From Muribaculaceae bacterium (lineage in GTDB: Bacteria; Bacteroidota; Bacteroidia; Bacteroidales; Muribaculaceae), in assembly GCA_022509065.1 (NCBI GenBank), contig JAFLTY010000020.1, forward strand, positions 8,246 through 45,654: 37,409 nt of DNA, read 5' to 3'. Made by a program: the position numbers and the translations under genes. Below the pieces are notes generated by a model. The model was given only the letters and a program-made list of their open reading frames with translations. It did no database searches and was not told where the DNA came from. The stretch's first letter is position 1. The number at the start of each line of letters is the position of its first letter. Of this stretch, positions 8,519 to 17,569 are shown piece by piece.

Positions 8519-10701
8519 TCGGTTGTTTCGGGAGTTTGGGTTTCGGATTGGTCTGGGTCGTCGTTATGGTCGTCTGATGACAAACCTATGCCGTAACTGT
8601 CTTTATATTTTTGCAGAACGGCGCTATCCTTGTCCATAATGGATATGCCGATAAGAGAATGCATTATGGCCGGTTTATATTCTTCTCCCATCGGAACCAT
8701 TATTTCCACGAGGTGTTCGAGAAATACCTGACTGTTGCTGCCAAATGTGTTGATGAGAGCCAATATGGTTGTCATATAATCATCCTCAGAACGTAAAATC
8801 TCAAAGAAATCGTCCGACGGCAGGTTAACCTTGCCGATAAACGGTTCTCCGGCTATTTGCAGTATTGACTTCATGTCGGGGAGTGCGGCCTCATAATCAC
8901 CCTTTTTATAGAGTATCCAAGCACGAGTGTCCAAAGCGTTGGCGTTTTGCGGTTCGTAATGGATGGCTCGCGAAACTATGCGCAACGCTTCATCAAGATC
9001 GGAGCCTTCTTCACCCATGAAAAAAGCCAAGTTGTTTAGTATTTCGGGGTTAGCCGGGTCGACAAGCTCGATGAGACGCAAAGGTGCGATGGCGTTAGGA
9101 TAGTCTTCAAGCATGGCGTAACTTTGGGAAATCATTTCCTTGACTGCTATCCATTTCCTTACGGGGTTCGATGAACCCAAAGCGTCCTTATATTCGGCAA
9201 TGGCATCGGCAAGTTCCTCATTGCTCATTGCCGGCAATTCGGCTTGTCCGGAAGCCACTCTCTCCTGATATTCGCTACGCAACATATTTGCCCAGTCGAG
9301 CATCGTGTCCATCGTGACAGGTTCGAGCATCTCTATGACTTTGTTATACTGTTCCGATTGATACAGATACTGTGCGTAAACTGACAGCAAGGAAAGATAG
9401 CTTGAAGAGTCGCGGTCTATTTTGTTCAGAAGGTTTTCGTAACCTGCGTTTATATCTTGGTTGGGGGGGAGCATGTTGCCTATGATGGCGGTCAACTGAA
9501 TGATGTCGTTAATGCTGTCCGGAGTGTTGGCAAACATGTCTACCCAATGAGAGTAACCGTATTTTGTGGTCCATTCATTCATATTGTCGGTGATGACCGC
9601 AGCGCGTGCATAGTCGACGGTATGAAGCGGATCCTCGGCGATAATGTCCGAGAAACTACTGTTAAAGCGCATAAGAACCGAGTCATTATCGGGTACTTCT
9701 CCAAGATAATTGATGTAGGTGGCTGTGAGCTCGGAAAGTACATCAAAGCGAGCTTCAGCCTCGTTATCCTTGTCGTCGATAAACCGATAGGCCAACGCTA
9801 TGGTTTTTTGCGCCAGACTGTCGACGGGTCCTGAGCCGAATAATTGCATCAAAAAACCACCTGTTGGGTTGCTTTCAAAAAGTTGGCGGTACGTGTCATA
9901 GCATTTTAGAGTGTCTTGTTGATATTGGTATATATTGGCCAACAGGTCGAGAGTGCTTTCATCTTTGTCCTCGCGCGCTTCAAGCGAGCGCACCAGTTTT
10001 TGCATAGCGTCGTTGTCTTTTGTCGTTATGGCGAGCACCGCGCGTGTACGGTCGATACTTTCGTTATAACCTGTGAAACGTTCTATTTCGTCTGCCAGAA
10101 CACGCAGAGTGTCAGCAAGTGCGAGCTGCCCGGGCGACAGGTGTAAGGTGTCGGTGATATCTACCGAGTCGTCATTGCCGTAACACCAAGCGCTCAGTAC
10201 ATCGACTCCGGTCTTCAACGCGTTGTCGCGAAAGATGGCGTCGGCCGGAAACTGACGGTATGCCTGCAGGGCAGTTCGGAAAGCGTACGTTGTGTCGGTG
10301 TCGGCATCCGGCGGAGTTGAGTTGAAAAGCGTGGTGTAATAATAGTAAGCGGGTGATTTGGCTTGACGGATAAGGTCAAGCTGTTTGTGATAGGTCGGGT
10401 TGCTGTCGTTATGCAGTATAAGGTCGTAATCGTTATAGGCCAGTTGCACGTCGGTATCGCCGGGCATCAGTTCATAGGCTCGATCGATAAGTATTATTGA
10501 AGGGAGGAAGGCATTTGACGAGATGGCGTGAGCATCCTCGATATATCGCAGGGCTTTGTTGCGTGCAGCTTTGGCGTTTATGTCGTTTTTTTGTGACCCC
10601 GTTCCGGCAAACGAAACGGCGACCGGCGACAGCACCACAACCGACAGTAACAAAAAGGCGGTGTAGCGAAGCAGTTTGTGACAAAGAGAATTGTTGGACA
10701 T
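8515..10701 (-). CDS. Secreted TPR protein of the dut-DUF4292-EnvC operon
   Basis: The start is taken at ATG 10701, where MSNNSLCHKLL runs into a hydrophobic signal segment (YTAFLLLSVVVLSPVAVSFA). A longer reading to 10812 would overlap the dut coding region and put non-signal sequence first. The product has 728 residues: many helical TPR-like units, clearest around IELVDPANPEILNNLAFFMG and the DEALRIVSRAIHYEPQN unit, and an acidic, low-complexity C-terminus. It is predicted to be a periplasmic or outer-membrane-associated scaffold. It starts 32 bases after dut and its stop overlaps the DUF4292 start. A seven-C tract lies in the coding strand at 9469-9463. Confidence 0.85.
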   Translation of the reverse strand: MSNNSLCHKLLRYTAFLLLSVVVLSPVAVSFAGTGSQKNDINAKAARNKALRYIEDAHAISSNAFLPSIILIDRAYELMPGDTDVQLAYNDYDLILHNDSNPTYHKQLDLIRQAKSPAYYYYTTLFNSTPPDADTDTTYAFRTALQAYRQFPADAIFRDNALKTGVDVLSAWCYGNDDSVDITDTLHLSPGQLALADTLRVLADEIERFTGYNESIDRTRAVLAITTKDNDAMQKLVRSLEAREDKDESTLDLLANIYQYQQDTLKCYDTYRQLFESNPTGGFLMQLFGSGPVDSLAQKTIALAYRFIDDKDNEAEARFDVLSELTATYINYLGEVPDNDSVLMRFNSSFSDIIAEDPLHTVDYARAAVITDNMNEWTTKYGYSHWVDMFANTPDSINDIIQLTAIIGNMLPPNQDINAGYENLLNKIDRDSSSYLSLLSVYAQYLYQSEQYNKVIEMLEPVTMDTMLDWANMLRSEYQERVASGQAELPAMSNEELADAIAEYKDALGSSNPVRKWIAVKEMISQSYAMLEDYPNAIAPLRLIELVDPANPEILNNLAFFMGEEGSDLDEALRIVSRAIHYEPQNANALDTRAWILYKKGDYEAALPDMKSILQIAGEPFIGKVNLPSDDFFEILRSEDDYMTTILALINTFGSNSQVFLEHLVEIMVPMGEEYKPAIMHSLIGISIMDKDSAVLQKYKDSYGIGLSSDDHNDDPDQSETQTPETTE

Positions 10702-10732
10702 TTGACAAAGAGGAATGAAAAGAGAGAAAAAT

Positions 10733-11194
10733 TTATTCGACGCCGGTGTGACCGAATCCTCCTTCGCCACGTGCGGTCTCGTCAATTTTGTCAACCTCGT
10801 GCCATGTGACATGGAGGTATGGTGTGACTACCATCTGACAAATGCGTTCGCCCGGTTCGATGGTATAAGGGGTGTCTGAAAGGTTTATGAGGATAGCACC
10901 TATCTCGCCTCGGAAATCAGCGTCTACCGTACCCGGAGAGTTAACCAGACTGAGGCCGTGTTTGAGAGCAAGGCCGCTTCTGGGTCGCATTTCTATTTGC
11001 AGTCCGGGGGGTAACTGAACATGCAAACCGGTGGGAATGAGCGCTCGTTGCAAAGGAGCCAGGGTCACCGGTTCTTTTATGGCGGCTCGAACGTCCATGC
11101 CAGCGGCTTCGAATGTCTCGTACGCCGGTAGAGGCTGTCCGCCTCGGTTAACTATCTTGACGCGGATGTTTTCGGTTTTATGAGAAGTTTCCAT
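10733..11194 (-). CDS. dut: dUTP diphosphatase
   Basis: This 153-residue protein is the normal length for a trimeric dUTPase, which hydrolyses dUTP to dUMP and pyrophosphate to keep uracil out of DNA and feed dTMP synthesis. All five family motifs are visible: AGMDVRA (about residue 30), PRSGLALK, NSPGTVDADFRGEIG with the catalytic Asp, RICQMVV, and the Phe-containing C-terminal GEGGFGHTG lid. It begins 11 bases after the preceding small gene and heads the TPR-DUF4292-EnvC-flippase run. The mix of nucleotide and envelope genes in one unit is odd functionally but the spacing is tight. Confidence 0.97.
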   Translation of the reverse strand: METSHKTENIRVKIVNRGGQPLPAYETFEAAGMDVRAAIKEPVTLAPLQRALIPTGLHVQLPPGLQIEMRPRSGLALKHGLSLVNSPGTVDADFRGEIGAILINLSDTPYTIEPGERICQMVVTPYLHVTWHEVDKIDETARGEGGFGHTGVE

Positions 11195-11205
11195 GCTTAT
11201 ATTGT

Positions 11206-11628
11206 TCAGTTATTGATGGTTAGACGTTTGGTTAAGGATCCTGTTTGCAATATGTATACGCCCCGCCCGGGAGCTTTGATGCGGGTAGTTCCGGGTTGTA
11301 TGTTCTGATGCGTGATCAGTTGTCCCAGGATGGAGTAAAGGCGTATGGTGACAGTACGCGGTGTTGAGATGTAGATGTATTGACCTTTTACGGTTACCTC
11401 GGTTTTTTCGTTGTCATCAGTTTCGGTGACTGTGGAGGGTGCCGGTTTGTCGATTTGAGCCGTGAGATAGTCGCCTCTGGTATCTGGAGAGACCGCAAAC
11501 GCTGTCTTCGAAGAGTTTCCGAAAACGATTAGAAGGAGTATAAGACAACAGCGCACAAGAATGTTTCTCGGACTGTTGCACCAAGATGGCGGACACGAAG
11601 TCATGTCCGCGGTATGTGTCACACGCAT
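11206..11628 (-). CDS. Small secreted protein with sorting-domain-like C-terminus
   Basis: Read from ATG 11628 it has 140 residues. A GTG at 11640 lies at the predicted transcription start, and another ATG at 11604 is also possible. A hydrophobic segment (NILVRCCLILLLIVFG) followed by TAFA suggests a signal peptide. After a short Thr/Glu-rich linker, the last ~65 residues follow the layout of type IX secretion (Por) C-terminal sorting domains: IYISTPRTVTIRLYSILG, then QLITHQNIQPGTTRI, then GVYILQTGSLTKRLTI. In family proteins this tail sits on much larger cargo; here it is nearly the whole mature protein. Cargo function unknown. It is first in the operon containing dut. Confidence 0.65.
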   Translation of the reverse strand: MRVTHTADMTSCPPSWCNSPRNILVRCCLILLLIVFGNSSKTAFAVSPDTRGDYLTAQIDKPAPSTVTETDDNEKTEVTVKGQYIYISTPRTVTIRLYSILGQLITHQNIQPGTTRIKAPGRGVYILQTGSLTKRLTINN

Positions 11629-11644
11629 TTTTGATTTCACACTT

Positions 11645-11676
11645 CAAAATTAAAAAAATTCCACCTTATCGCCAAA
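11645..11676 (-). promoter_or_regulatory. Bacteroidales promoter for the small-gene/dut operon
   Basis: On the minus strand TTTG (11676-11673) is followed by exactly 20 bases and then TAATTTTG (11652-11645), an excellent match to the TTTG-N(19-21)-TAnnTTTG consensus. Transcription would start about 11639, making the GTG at 11640 unusable and leaving only a ~10-base leader for the ATG at 11628. Confidence 0.7.
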
Positions 11677-11678
11677 TC

Positions 11679-11710
11679 TTGAGTAGGCTCTAAAAAAATT
11701 TGTATTTTTG
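11679..11710 (+). promoter_or_regulatory. Bacteroidales promoter for the lipid kinase gene
   Basis: TTG (11679-11681), a 21-base spacer and TATTTTTG (11703-11710) form a good promoter. The predicted start of transcription (about 11716) is within a few bases of the ATG at 11719, so the mRNA would be nearly leaderless. Its upstream box lies only two bases from that of the divergent promoter. Confidence 0.65.
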
Positions 11711-11718
11711 CATACGTA

Positions 11719-12690
11719 ATGTCCGAAAAAATTTTTCTGATAATAAATCCGATTTCTGGGACACACCCCAAGGATAAACTTCGGAATCGTGTTGTCGAAG
11801 CACTCCGACAACATGGTTTCGAAGTGACAACTGCCCTCACCGAGTATAGCGGCCATGCGTCGGAGCTTGCCCGTGAAGCCGTCAAGGCAGGTTACAGCGG
11901 CGTCCTTGCATGTGGTGGCGACGGCACGGTCAACGAGGTGGCAAGCGCTATGATAAACACCGGTGTCCCCATGGGTATATTGCCGTCCGGATCGGGCAAC
12001 GGACTGGCTCGACATCTACTCATGCCCATTGACGCTATTCGTGCCGTCGATATAATCGGGCGAAGATGTATACGGGATTGTGATTGCGGAATTGTCAACA
12101 ATACGCCGTTTTTCTGTACCTTCGGGGTGGGTTTTGACGCGACAGTGAGCGACCGTTTCGCCGAGGCCAGCACACGCGGTGCGTTGACTTATGTTAAAAG
12201 CGCTCTGCAGGAATTTGCCTCTTATAAGCCGGTTCGTTATCATATTGATGCTGACGGAGAAGTCTTTGACGATGATGCTTTTCTGGTGGCTGTCTGTAAC
12301 GCCAATCAATACGGCAATAATGCCTACATAGCGCCGCGCGCGTCGATTACCGACGGCAAGCTCAACCTTGTCATTGTACGAAAGATACCACGGTTTGATA
12401 CCGTGATGCTCGGCATAGAGATGCTTTGTGGCACGCTTGCCGAAAACCATGGAGTATTGATGCGCGAGGCAAGTTCGATAACTATCGAGCGCAAAGGCGG
12501 AGGCCCTGCGCACATGGACGGCGAACCTCTTGTCGATGTGGGTGACAAGATTGTCATCGAGTGTTGCCCCGGTGCCCTTAAGTTGTTTACAAACCCTGAC
12601 AAACCTCCATTCCGTCCACTCATTACCCCTCTTCAGTCTGTCGTTAGCGATGTGGGGACGTCATTGAGAAATCTATTCGAAGAACTGTAA
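11719..12690 (+). CDS. Diacylglycerol/lipid kinase family protein (YegS/DgkB-like)
   Basis: The 323-residue protein matches the usual length of the soluble DAGK-catalytic family. The N-terminal IINPISGTHPKDKL, the nucleotide-binding CGGDGTVNEV (about residues 60-69) and PSGSGNGLARHL (about residues 94-105) are the family signatures. The C-terminal beta domain includes the usual metal- and phosphate-binding region (near HMDGEPLVDVGDKI). It phosphorylates a lipid such as diacylglycerol at the inner membrane; the exact substrate cannot be read. The start is fixed because the NPxSG motif begins at residue 10. The HAD-MurD gene follows after 44 bases with no promoter element between them, so co-transcription is likely. 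Confidence 0.92.
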   Translation: MSEKIFLIINPISGTHPKDKLRNRVVEALRQHGFEVTTALTEYSGHASELAREAVKAGYSGVLACGGDGTVNEVASAMINTGVPMGILPSGSGNGLARHLLMPIDAIRAVDIIGRRCIRDCDCGIVNNTPFFCTFGVGFDATVSDRFAEASTRGALTYVKSALQEFASYKPVRYHIDADGEVFDDDAFLVAVCNANQYGNNAYIAPRASITDGKLNLVIVRKIPRFDTVMLGIEMLCGTLAENHGVLMREASSITIERKGGGPAHMDGEPLVDVGDKIVIECCPGALKLFTNPDKPPFRPLITPLQSVVSDVGTSLRNLFEEL

Positions 12691-12734
12691 GACTCATAGC
12701 GCCAACTCGCGCTTAAATTAACAAAAACTGAAAC

Positions 12735-14816
12735 ATGGACTTTTTAAAAGGCATAAAAGGTATAATTTTTGATTACGGAGGCACAATAGATAGTCACGCT
12801 GATCATTGGAGTCATATCATATATGACGGTTGGAAAGCATCCGGTCTGGACATTGACCGTAATGTTTTTCGCGACGCCTATGTGCATGCCGAGCGCGAAC
12901 TGGCACGCGTGCGTCACATTTTGCCGGGAGATAATTTTCTTGAGCTTCTGCGTAAAAAAATGCGTATAGAACTGCGTTGGCTTGTTGATAACGGATATCT
13001 TTCAGAAGAACGTATTGAGCCGATTTCCGAATCGATAGCGCAATATTGCTATAGGGCGGCTCGTAGAAGCATAGAGGATGCCCGTCCGGTGCTTGAAAAA
13101 CTGTCAGAACATTACCCTATGGTGCTTGTAAGCAATTTCTATGGCAATGTCGATGAAGTCCTTCGTGACTTCGATTTGCGCAAATACTTTCGTGGGGTAA
13201 TAGAAAGCGCGGTGGTTGGCATTCGCAAGCCTGACCCCCGAATTTTTATGCTCGGAGTCGTGACCCTGGGACTCGAACCCGAAGAAGTGCTGGTTGTGGG
13301 CGACAGCCTCAAGAAAGACATTATGCCGGCGCGATCAATTGGCTGTCGGACAGCGTGGATAAAAGGGCGTGGATGGACAGAGGACGAAGACGCGGCTACC
13401 GACCCGGCGCAGATTTCCCGATTGGAGGACATTCTGGATGAAAGAGATGGCGCCAGAAAACAAAAGGTTGTGGTTCTCGGCGCCGGCGAGAGTGGCGTTG
13501 GCGCCGCTATACTGGCAAAAGACCAGGGTTACGATGTTTTCGTTTCGGATATGGGTCACATAAAGGCTCGTTATAGCAAAGACCTTGACAGAGAGCATAT
13601 AGAATATGAATCGGGTCAGCACACCCGCGAAAAAATTCTCGATGCCGATTTAGTGATAAAGAGTCCCGGTATACCGCGTGATGCACCCTTGATAGTCGAG
13701 CTGGCAAAACTCAATATCCCGGTCATCAGTGAGATAGAGTTTGCCGGTCGATACACAGAGTCTAAAATGATATGCATCACAGGCTCAAACGGCAAGACGA
13801 CCACCACGATGCTTACATATCATATCCTGCAGGAAGCCGGTGTCGATGTCGGTCTGGCTGGAAATGTCGGTAACAGTCTGGCATGGCAAGTGGCGAGGAA
13901 TCCTCATCGGGTATATGTTATTGAGTTGTCCAGTTTCCAACTTGATGACATGTATGACTTTAAGGCCGACATAGCCATCATGCTCAACATAACTCCCGAT
14001 CATCTGGACAGATATGATTATAAGTTTGACAACTATGCCGCGGCGAAATTCAGGATACTGCAGAACATGAAATCCACCGACGCTTTTATTTATTGGATGG
14101 GAGACCCGGTGATTCGCCGGTTTATGGATAGCATGGACTTGCCTATGCGGTTGTACGGTTTTACCGAGACAATGGCGGATGATACACCTTGTATTCCGGC
14201 TGCGTATGTTAAAGATGGACGATTTATCGTAAACACCCCCAGAACCTGTCTTGATTTCAACCGGGACGACTTGGCGCTCAAGGGAGTACATAATCTATAC
14301 AACTCGATGGCTGCGGCACTGACAGCTTGTCTGATAAACCTCTCATCTGACGTAATCCACCGTGCTTTGGCCGATTTTGGAGGGGTTGAACATCGTCTCG
14401 AATACGTTGCCACTATCAACGGTGTGCGTTACATCAACGACTCTAAGGCGACAAATGTAAACTCGGCTTACTATGCCTTGGGTTCAATGACTACCCCGAC
14501 AGTCCTGATACTTGGAGGTAAAGACAAGGGTAACGACTACTCGGAGATTCTGCCTCTTGTCAAAGAAAAAGTGAAGACTATCGTGGCAATGGGATTGCAT
14601 AACGAGAAGATTGTTGAATTCTTTTCTCCCCACGTCACGGTTCTGTCTACGGACAATCTTGCTGACGCACTTGCCGCCTGCGCTACTGCGGCTCAGCCCG
14701 GCGACACTGTATTGCTGTCTCCCTGTTGTGCCAGCTTCGACCTTTTCACCAGCTACGAAGACCGCGGCACCCAGTTTAAGGATGCCGTCAGAAGCCTTGA
14801 AAAGAAACTTGGATAA
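12735..14816 (+). CDS. murD: HAD-phosphatase / MurD fusion (UDP-MurNAc-L-Ala:D-Glu ligase)
   Basis: This 693-residue protein joins two enzymes. Residues 1-~230 are a HAD hydrolase: motif I DYGGT (nucleophile D13, with Gly15 where most family members have the second Asp), motif II S133, motif III K165 (RKPD), and motif IV D190/D195 (GDSLKKD). Residues ~244-693 are a complete MurD, which adds D-glutamate to UDP-MurNAc-L-alanine in peptidoglycan synthesis: VVVLGAGESG, the ATP loop GSNGKTTT (from residue 350), NITPDHLDRYD, INDSKATNVNS, GGKDKGNDYSE and LSPCCASFDLF. A stand-alone MurD is about 440-450 residues. No in-frame ATG lies at the junction, so MurD has no start of its own. The gene lies outside any mra/mur cluster. 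The partner phosphatase's substrate is unknown. Confidence 0.93.
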   Translation: MDFLKGIKGIIFDYGGTIDSHADHWSHIIYDGWKASGLDIDRNVFRDAYVHAERELARVRHILPGDNFLELLRKKMRIELRWLVDNGYLSEERIEPISESIAQYCYRAARRSIEDARPVLEKLSEHYPMVLVSNFYGNVDEVLRDFDLRKYFRGVIESAVVGIRKPDPRIFMLGVVTLGLEPEEVLVVGDSLKKDIMPARSIGCRTAWIKGRGWTEDEDAATDPAQISRLEDILDERDGARKQKVVVLGAGESGVGAAILAKDQGYDVFVSDMGHIKARYSKDLDREHIEYESGQHTREKILDADLVIKSPGIPRDAPLIVELAKLNIPVISEIEFAGRYTESKMICITGSNGKTTTTMLTYHILQEAGVDVGLAGNVGNSLAWQVARNPHRVYVIELSSFQLDDMYDFKADIAIMLNITPDHLDRYDYKFDNYAAAKFRILQNMKSTDAFIYWMGDPVIRRFMDSMDLPMRLYGFTETMADDTPCIPAAYVKDGRFIVNTPRTCLDFNRDDLALKGVHNLYNSMAAALTACLINLSSDVIHRALADFGGVEHRLEYVATINGVRYINDSKATNVNSAYYALGSMTTPTVLILGGKDKGNDYSEILPLVKEKVKTIVAMGLHNEKIVEFFSPHVTVLSTDNLADALAACATAAQPGDTVLLSPCCASFDLFTSYEDRGTQFKDAVRSLEKKLG

Positions 14817-14840
14817 AGGCGAATCGCTCAGCCTGTTGGT

Positions 14841-15893
14841 TCAGCCTTTGCGGAGTTTGGGGGTGCTGTTTTTTGTCAGGGCTATGCAGACGAAGGTGAA
14901 CAGACCCAAAGCTATAAGCAAGAGTGTCTGACATCCCATTACCAGATTGGCAAAAGCTGTGGCTGGTTCCTGCGCAAGACCATACATTCCGAGCGCAACG
15001 ATTACTGACCATTGCCAGGGTCCGATGCCTCCATTGGAGGGTACGCCCATGGCAAGACTCGACAGTACAAAGGTGACCAAAACCGCCAGTATGCCATATT
15101 CGCGTATAATGTCGGTGGTGAACCCGAAGGCATAAAAAGCTATGTATAGCTGGAAAAAATAGCATCCCCAAATGCATAGCGTAAGCAGAATCCATCGTCC
15201 TTTGCCGCGCATGGTAGCTACTACTGCGAAGCCTTGCCACAAACCCTTGACAAAATGTTGCAATTTGCCGATCAGTCGGTTTTCGGTGGGTCGTTTCAGA
15301 AACCACCAGGCAACGGCCACACAAGCTGCGACTCCAAGCCACAACCACGGCGATGTGGCTACTGTGAAGACCCATTCGAGAGTGCCTGAATTTTGGGAAA
15401 GGTATGACCCGATTTGATGGGAAGCCAGCAAAAAAGTGACTACTGTAAGCAAAAGCACGGTGACAGTGTCGGCCAGTCGGTCAGCCACCATGGAACCGAA
15501 GACCGTGGCAAAAGGTGCATCCTGACGTTTGGATATATATCCGGTGCGCCATATCTCACCCAGGCGAGGTAACACGAGATTGACAGCGTAGGTGCCGAAA
15601 ATGGACAGTATGAGAGGAAACAATGGCGTGTCAATACCCAAGGCGCGCAATTGTATTTGCCAACGCATGGCACGGAATATATGACTGAAAACGGCTACTC
15701 CAAGCGCTATGCCTATAAAAGTGAAATCGCACTGTTTAGCGATGATGTCCATCATCTCGTCAAAATTGACATCACGAAACAGCATGACGCACAGGAGTAC
15801 TGTTATTAATAACGGCACTCCATATTTAAGGATGTATGTCAGTACGTTACGTGCCGCACTTTTAGGCTTGTTCGAGACTTCGGCGTTGCTCAT
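14841..15893 (-). CDS. Membrane protein with lysylphosphatidylglycerol synthase TM-like domain
   Basis: The 350-residue protein has about eight hydrophobic helices and the family pattern of PF03706/UPF0104: an early RAMRWQIQLRALG, then NLVLPRLGEIWRTGY, VADRLADTV and a late GGIGPWQWS. In MprF this region flips a modified lipid; stand-alone members of unknown substrate are common in Bacteroidota. There is no aminoacyl-transfer domain. Its ATG overlaps the dipeptidase stop (ATGA at 15893-15890), so the two are translationally coupled. The next gene (HAD-MurD) is convergent, 25 bases away, with no clear terminator. Confidence 0.82.
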   Translation of the reverse strand: MSNAEVSNKPKSAARNVLTYILKYGVPLLITVLLCVMLFRDVNFDEMMDIIAKQCDFTFIGIALGVAVFSHIFRAMRWQIQLRALGIDTPLFPLILSIFGTYAVNLVLPRLGEIWRTGYISKRQDAPFATVFGSMVADRLADTVTVLLLTVVTFLLASHQIGSYLSQNSGTLEWVFTVATSPWLWLGVAACVAVAWWFLKRPTENRLIGKLQHFVKGLWQGFAVVATMRGKGRWILLTLCIWGCYFFQLYIAFYAFGFTTDIIREYGILAVLVTFVLSSLAMGVPSNGGIGPWQWSVIVALGMYGLAQEPATAFANLVMGCQTLLLIALGLFTFVCIALTKNSTPKLRKG

Positions 15894-17569
15894 TTCTTGA
15901 CCGGTGTGTTAGTCTGAGGTACATCGATTACTTTAAGACGGTCGCCCTGTTCGTCGACTATCGAGCGATAATATCGCTCGTCGTAACCGCCAAACTTCGG
16001 GTTTGCCGGCATTCCAGTGGCAGTGCGCTGAAATGTGCCGTCTTCGTTGACCGGTTTTATGTTACCGTCCATATATCGCACAAAAAGCTTGTCGCCTAAG
16101 GCTTTGTAATCTTTGGTGACTTTGTTTGCCCAATAATTGGCGACATTGTCCAGAACCATCGTTTGCGATTTTGTGTCCAGACCGCCGATGGCGTCGGGAA
16201 GCACTGCAACAACACTCTCGACTTCGGTTTCGAGAGGTAACTGAACGGCGCGTATGTCATCAATCATCTGGCTGTAACGATTATACGCCTGATTGGCCAC
16301 ATAATTATTAACCCAGAAGAGAGCGTCCCACGACAGCGTGAGCATATCGCCGTTGCCTTCGCTCACTTCGTATGGAGCGTGAACCGTAGAGTTGAAGATA
16401 GGAATGTAAACCCCTGTGTTGGCATCGTCAACTCCAAACCATAGAATGCCTCTCATAGTAGCGGGTCGCTGGCTGTTCATATCCGAAACAAACGAGAACC
16501 CTGTCTGCTGGGTGGCGATGGCACGTTCGTGGGTGTATTCGTTGCCGTCCACAACGTATGTGAGAGGTCGCCATCGGTACGGCACATGGAAAGGCCCGGC
16601 TCCTATATCGTTGTTCATGTCCAAAGTTGTGCCTTCAAAGTGGTCGCGCATCATCCATTTCAAGTCGTTGGCGCTCACTTTCTTTTCGGGCACAATCCAT
16701 AATGGCATCGGGTCACCGAGGCCTTCGGTAATCCAAGGCAGATAGCTATCCATCTCGCCTTCAGGGGCAAAACGGTTGAAATATGCCCAGACGCGGCCAT
16801 CGCATCCCCGCAGAGCGCCCAAATCGTAAACGGCGTATGCACGCGAAAAGTCGAAATCGCTGTCTTTGCCATCGTAATATCCCATTCTGCGTGCAAACGA
16901 AATAACATCGTCGCTATAAAGCGTGTTCTCTTTGTCATCAAGAGGGAAAGTGTGAATGCGCGAGTGGTTGGCATGGCCGGCAATCGCGTTGTCGGGTACT
17001 CGGCGAGCCACCCAGACTGCTCCCGGGTCGTCTTTACCTTTGCCAACCATTTCGAGAAACCATACTTCGTCAGGGTCGGCTATCGAGAACGATTCGCCCT
17101 CGCTTCCGTAGCCATATTTCTCAGCTAAATCCGTCATGATGCCGACAGCTTCGCGGGCTGTTTTGGCTCGTTCCAAGGCTATGAATATCAGCGAGCCGTA
17201 GTCTATCATTCCCGACCCCTCGAGTTCGGGACGGCATGCCCATGTGCTCTCTCCTATGGTTACACCATGCTCGTTCATATTGCCAATACGGTTGTAAGTT
17301 ACAGGAGCCTCGGGTATTTCACCGCGCAACTCGTGGGTGTCCCAATCCACTATGGGGCGCATAGTGCCTGGTGCATGCGTGCCGCCCTGTTTTTCATATA
17401 GTTCACCGTAAAGGACATGGCTGTCAGCCGCGTATGTTATCATGGTGCTTCCGTTGTCGGTAGCCCCGCGCCCGGCTATAAGGCTGGTGCAGGCGTCGGC
17501 GTCCGTAGTGATGGCACAAATTGCCAAAAGCGAAAGGGATATTTTCAGTAAATTATGCATATATATCAT
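15890..17569 (-). CDS. Secreted C69-family dipeptidase
   Basis: The 559-residue protein has a signal peptide cleaved after TTDADA, exposing Cys27 (CTSLIAG). In peptidase family C69 this Cys is the N-terminal nucleophile of an Ntn hydrolase. The family pattern continues in TYAADSH, GVTIGESTWACR and EVWFLEMVGKGK. These enzymes cleave dipeptides, here probably in the periplasm or outside the cell for amino-acid nutrition. ATG 17569 overlaps the helicase stop (ATGA), and a second ATG at 17560 could also serve. It sits between a helicase and a lipid-flippase-like gene, and the tight overlaps imply one transcript although no shared pathway is evident. Confidence 0.93.
   Translation of the reverse strand: MIYMHNLLKISLSLLAICAITTDADACTSLIAGRGATDNGSTMITYAADSHVLYGELYEKQGGTHAPGTMRPIVDWDTHELRGEIPEAPVTYNRIGNMNEHGVTIGESTWACRPELEGSGMIDYGSLIFIALERAKTAREAVGIMTDLAEKYGYGSEGESFSIADPDEVWFLEMVGKGKDDPGAVWVARRVPDNAIAGHANHSRIHTFPLDDKENTLYSDDVISFARRMGYYDGKDSDFDFSRAYAVYDLGALRGCDGRVWAYFNRFAPEGEMDSYLPWITEGLGDPMPLWIVPEKKVSANDLKWMMRDHFEGTTLDMNNDIGAGPFHVPYRWRPLTYVVDGNEYTHERAIATQQTGFSFVSDMNSQRPATMRGILWFGVDDANTGVYIPIFNSTVHAPYEVSEGNGDMLTLSWDALFWVNNYVANQAYNRYSQMIDDIRAVQLPLETEVESVVAVLPDAIGGLDTKSQTMVLDNVANYWANKVTKDYKALGDKLFVRYMDGNIKPVNEDGTFQRTATGMPANPKFGGYDERYYRSIVDEQGDRLKVIDVPQTNTPVKK

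Noticed and set aside
10702-10812. Longer TPR-protein start at 10812
   Set aside because: It overlaps the dut coding region and hides the signal peptide that begins at ATG 10701.
13435-13470. HAD-MurD junction as a sequencing frameshift between two genes
   Set aside because: An extra A near 13460 would give MurD its own ATG, but the HAD frame would then run on and overlap MurD by over 100 bases. The single continuous frame is simpler. It is kept as the test for the fusion finding.
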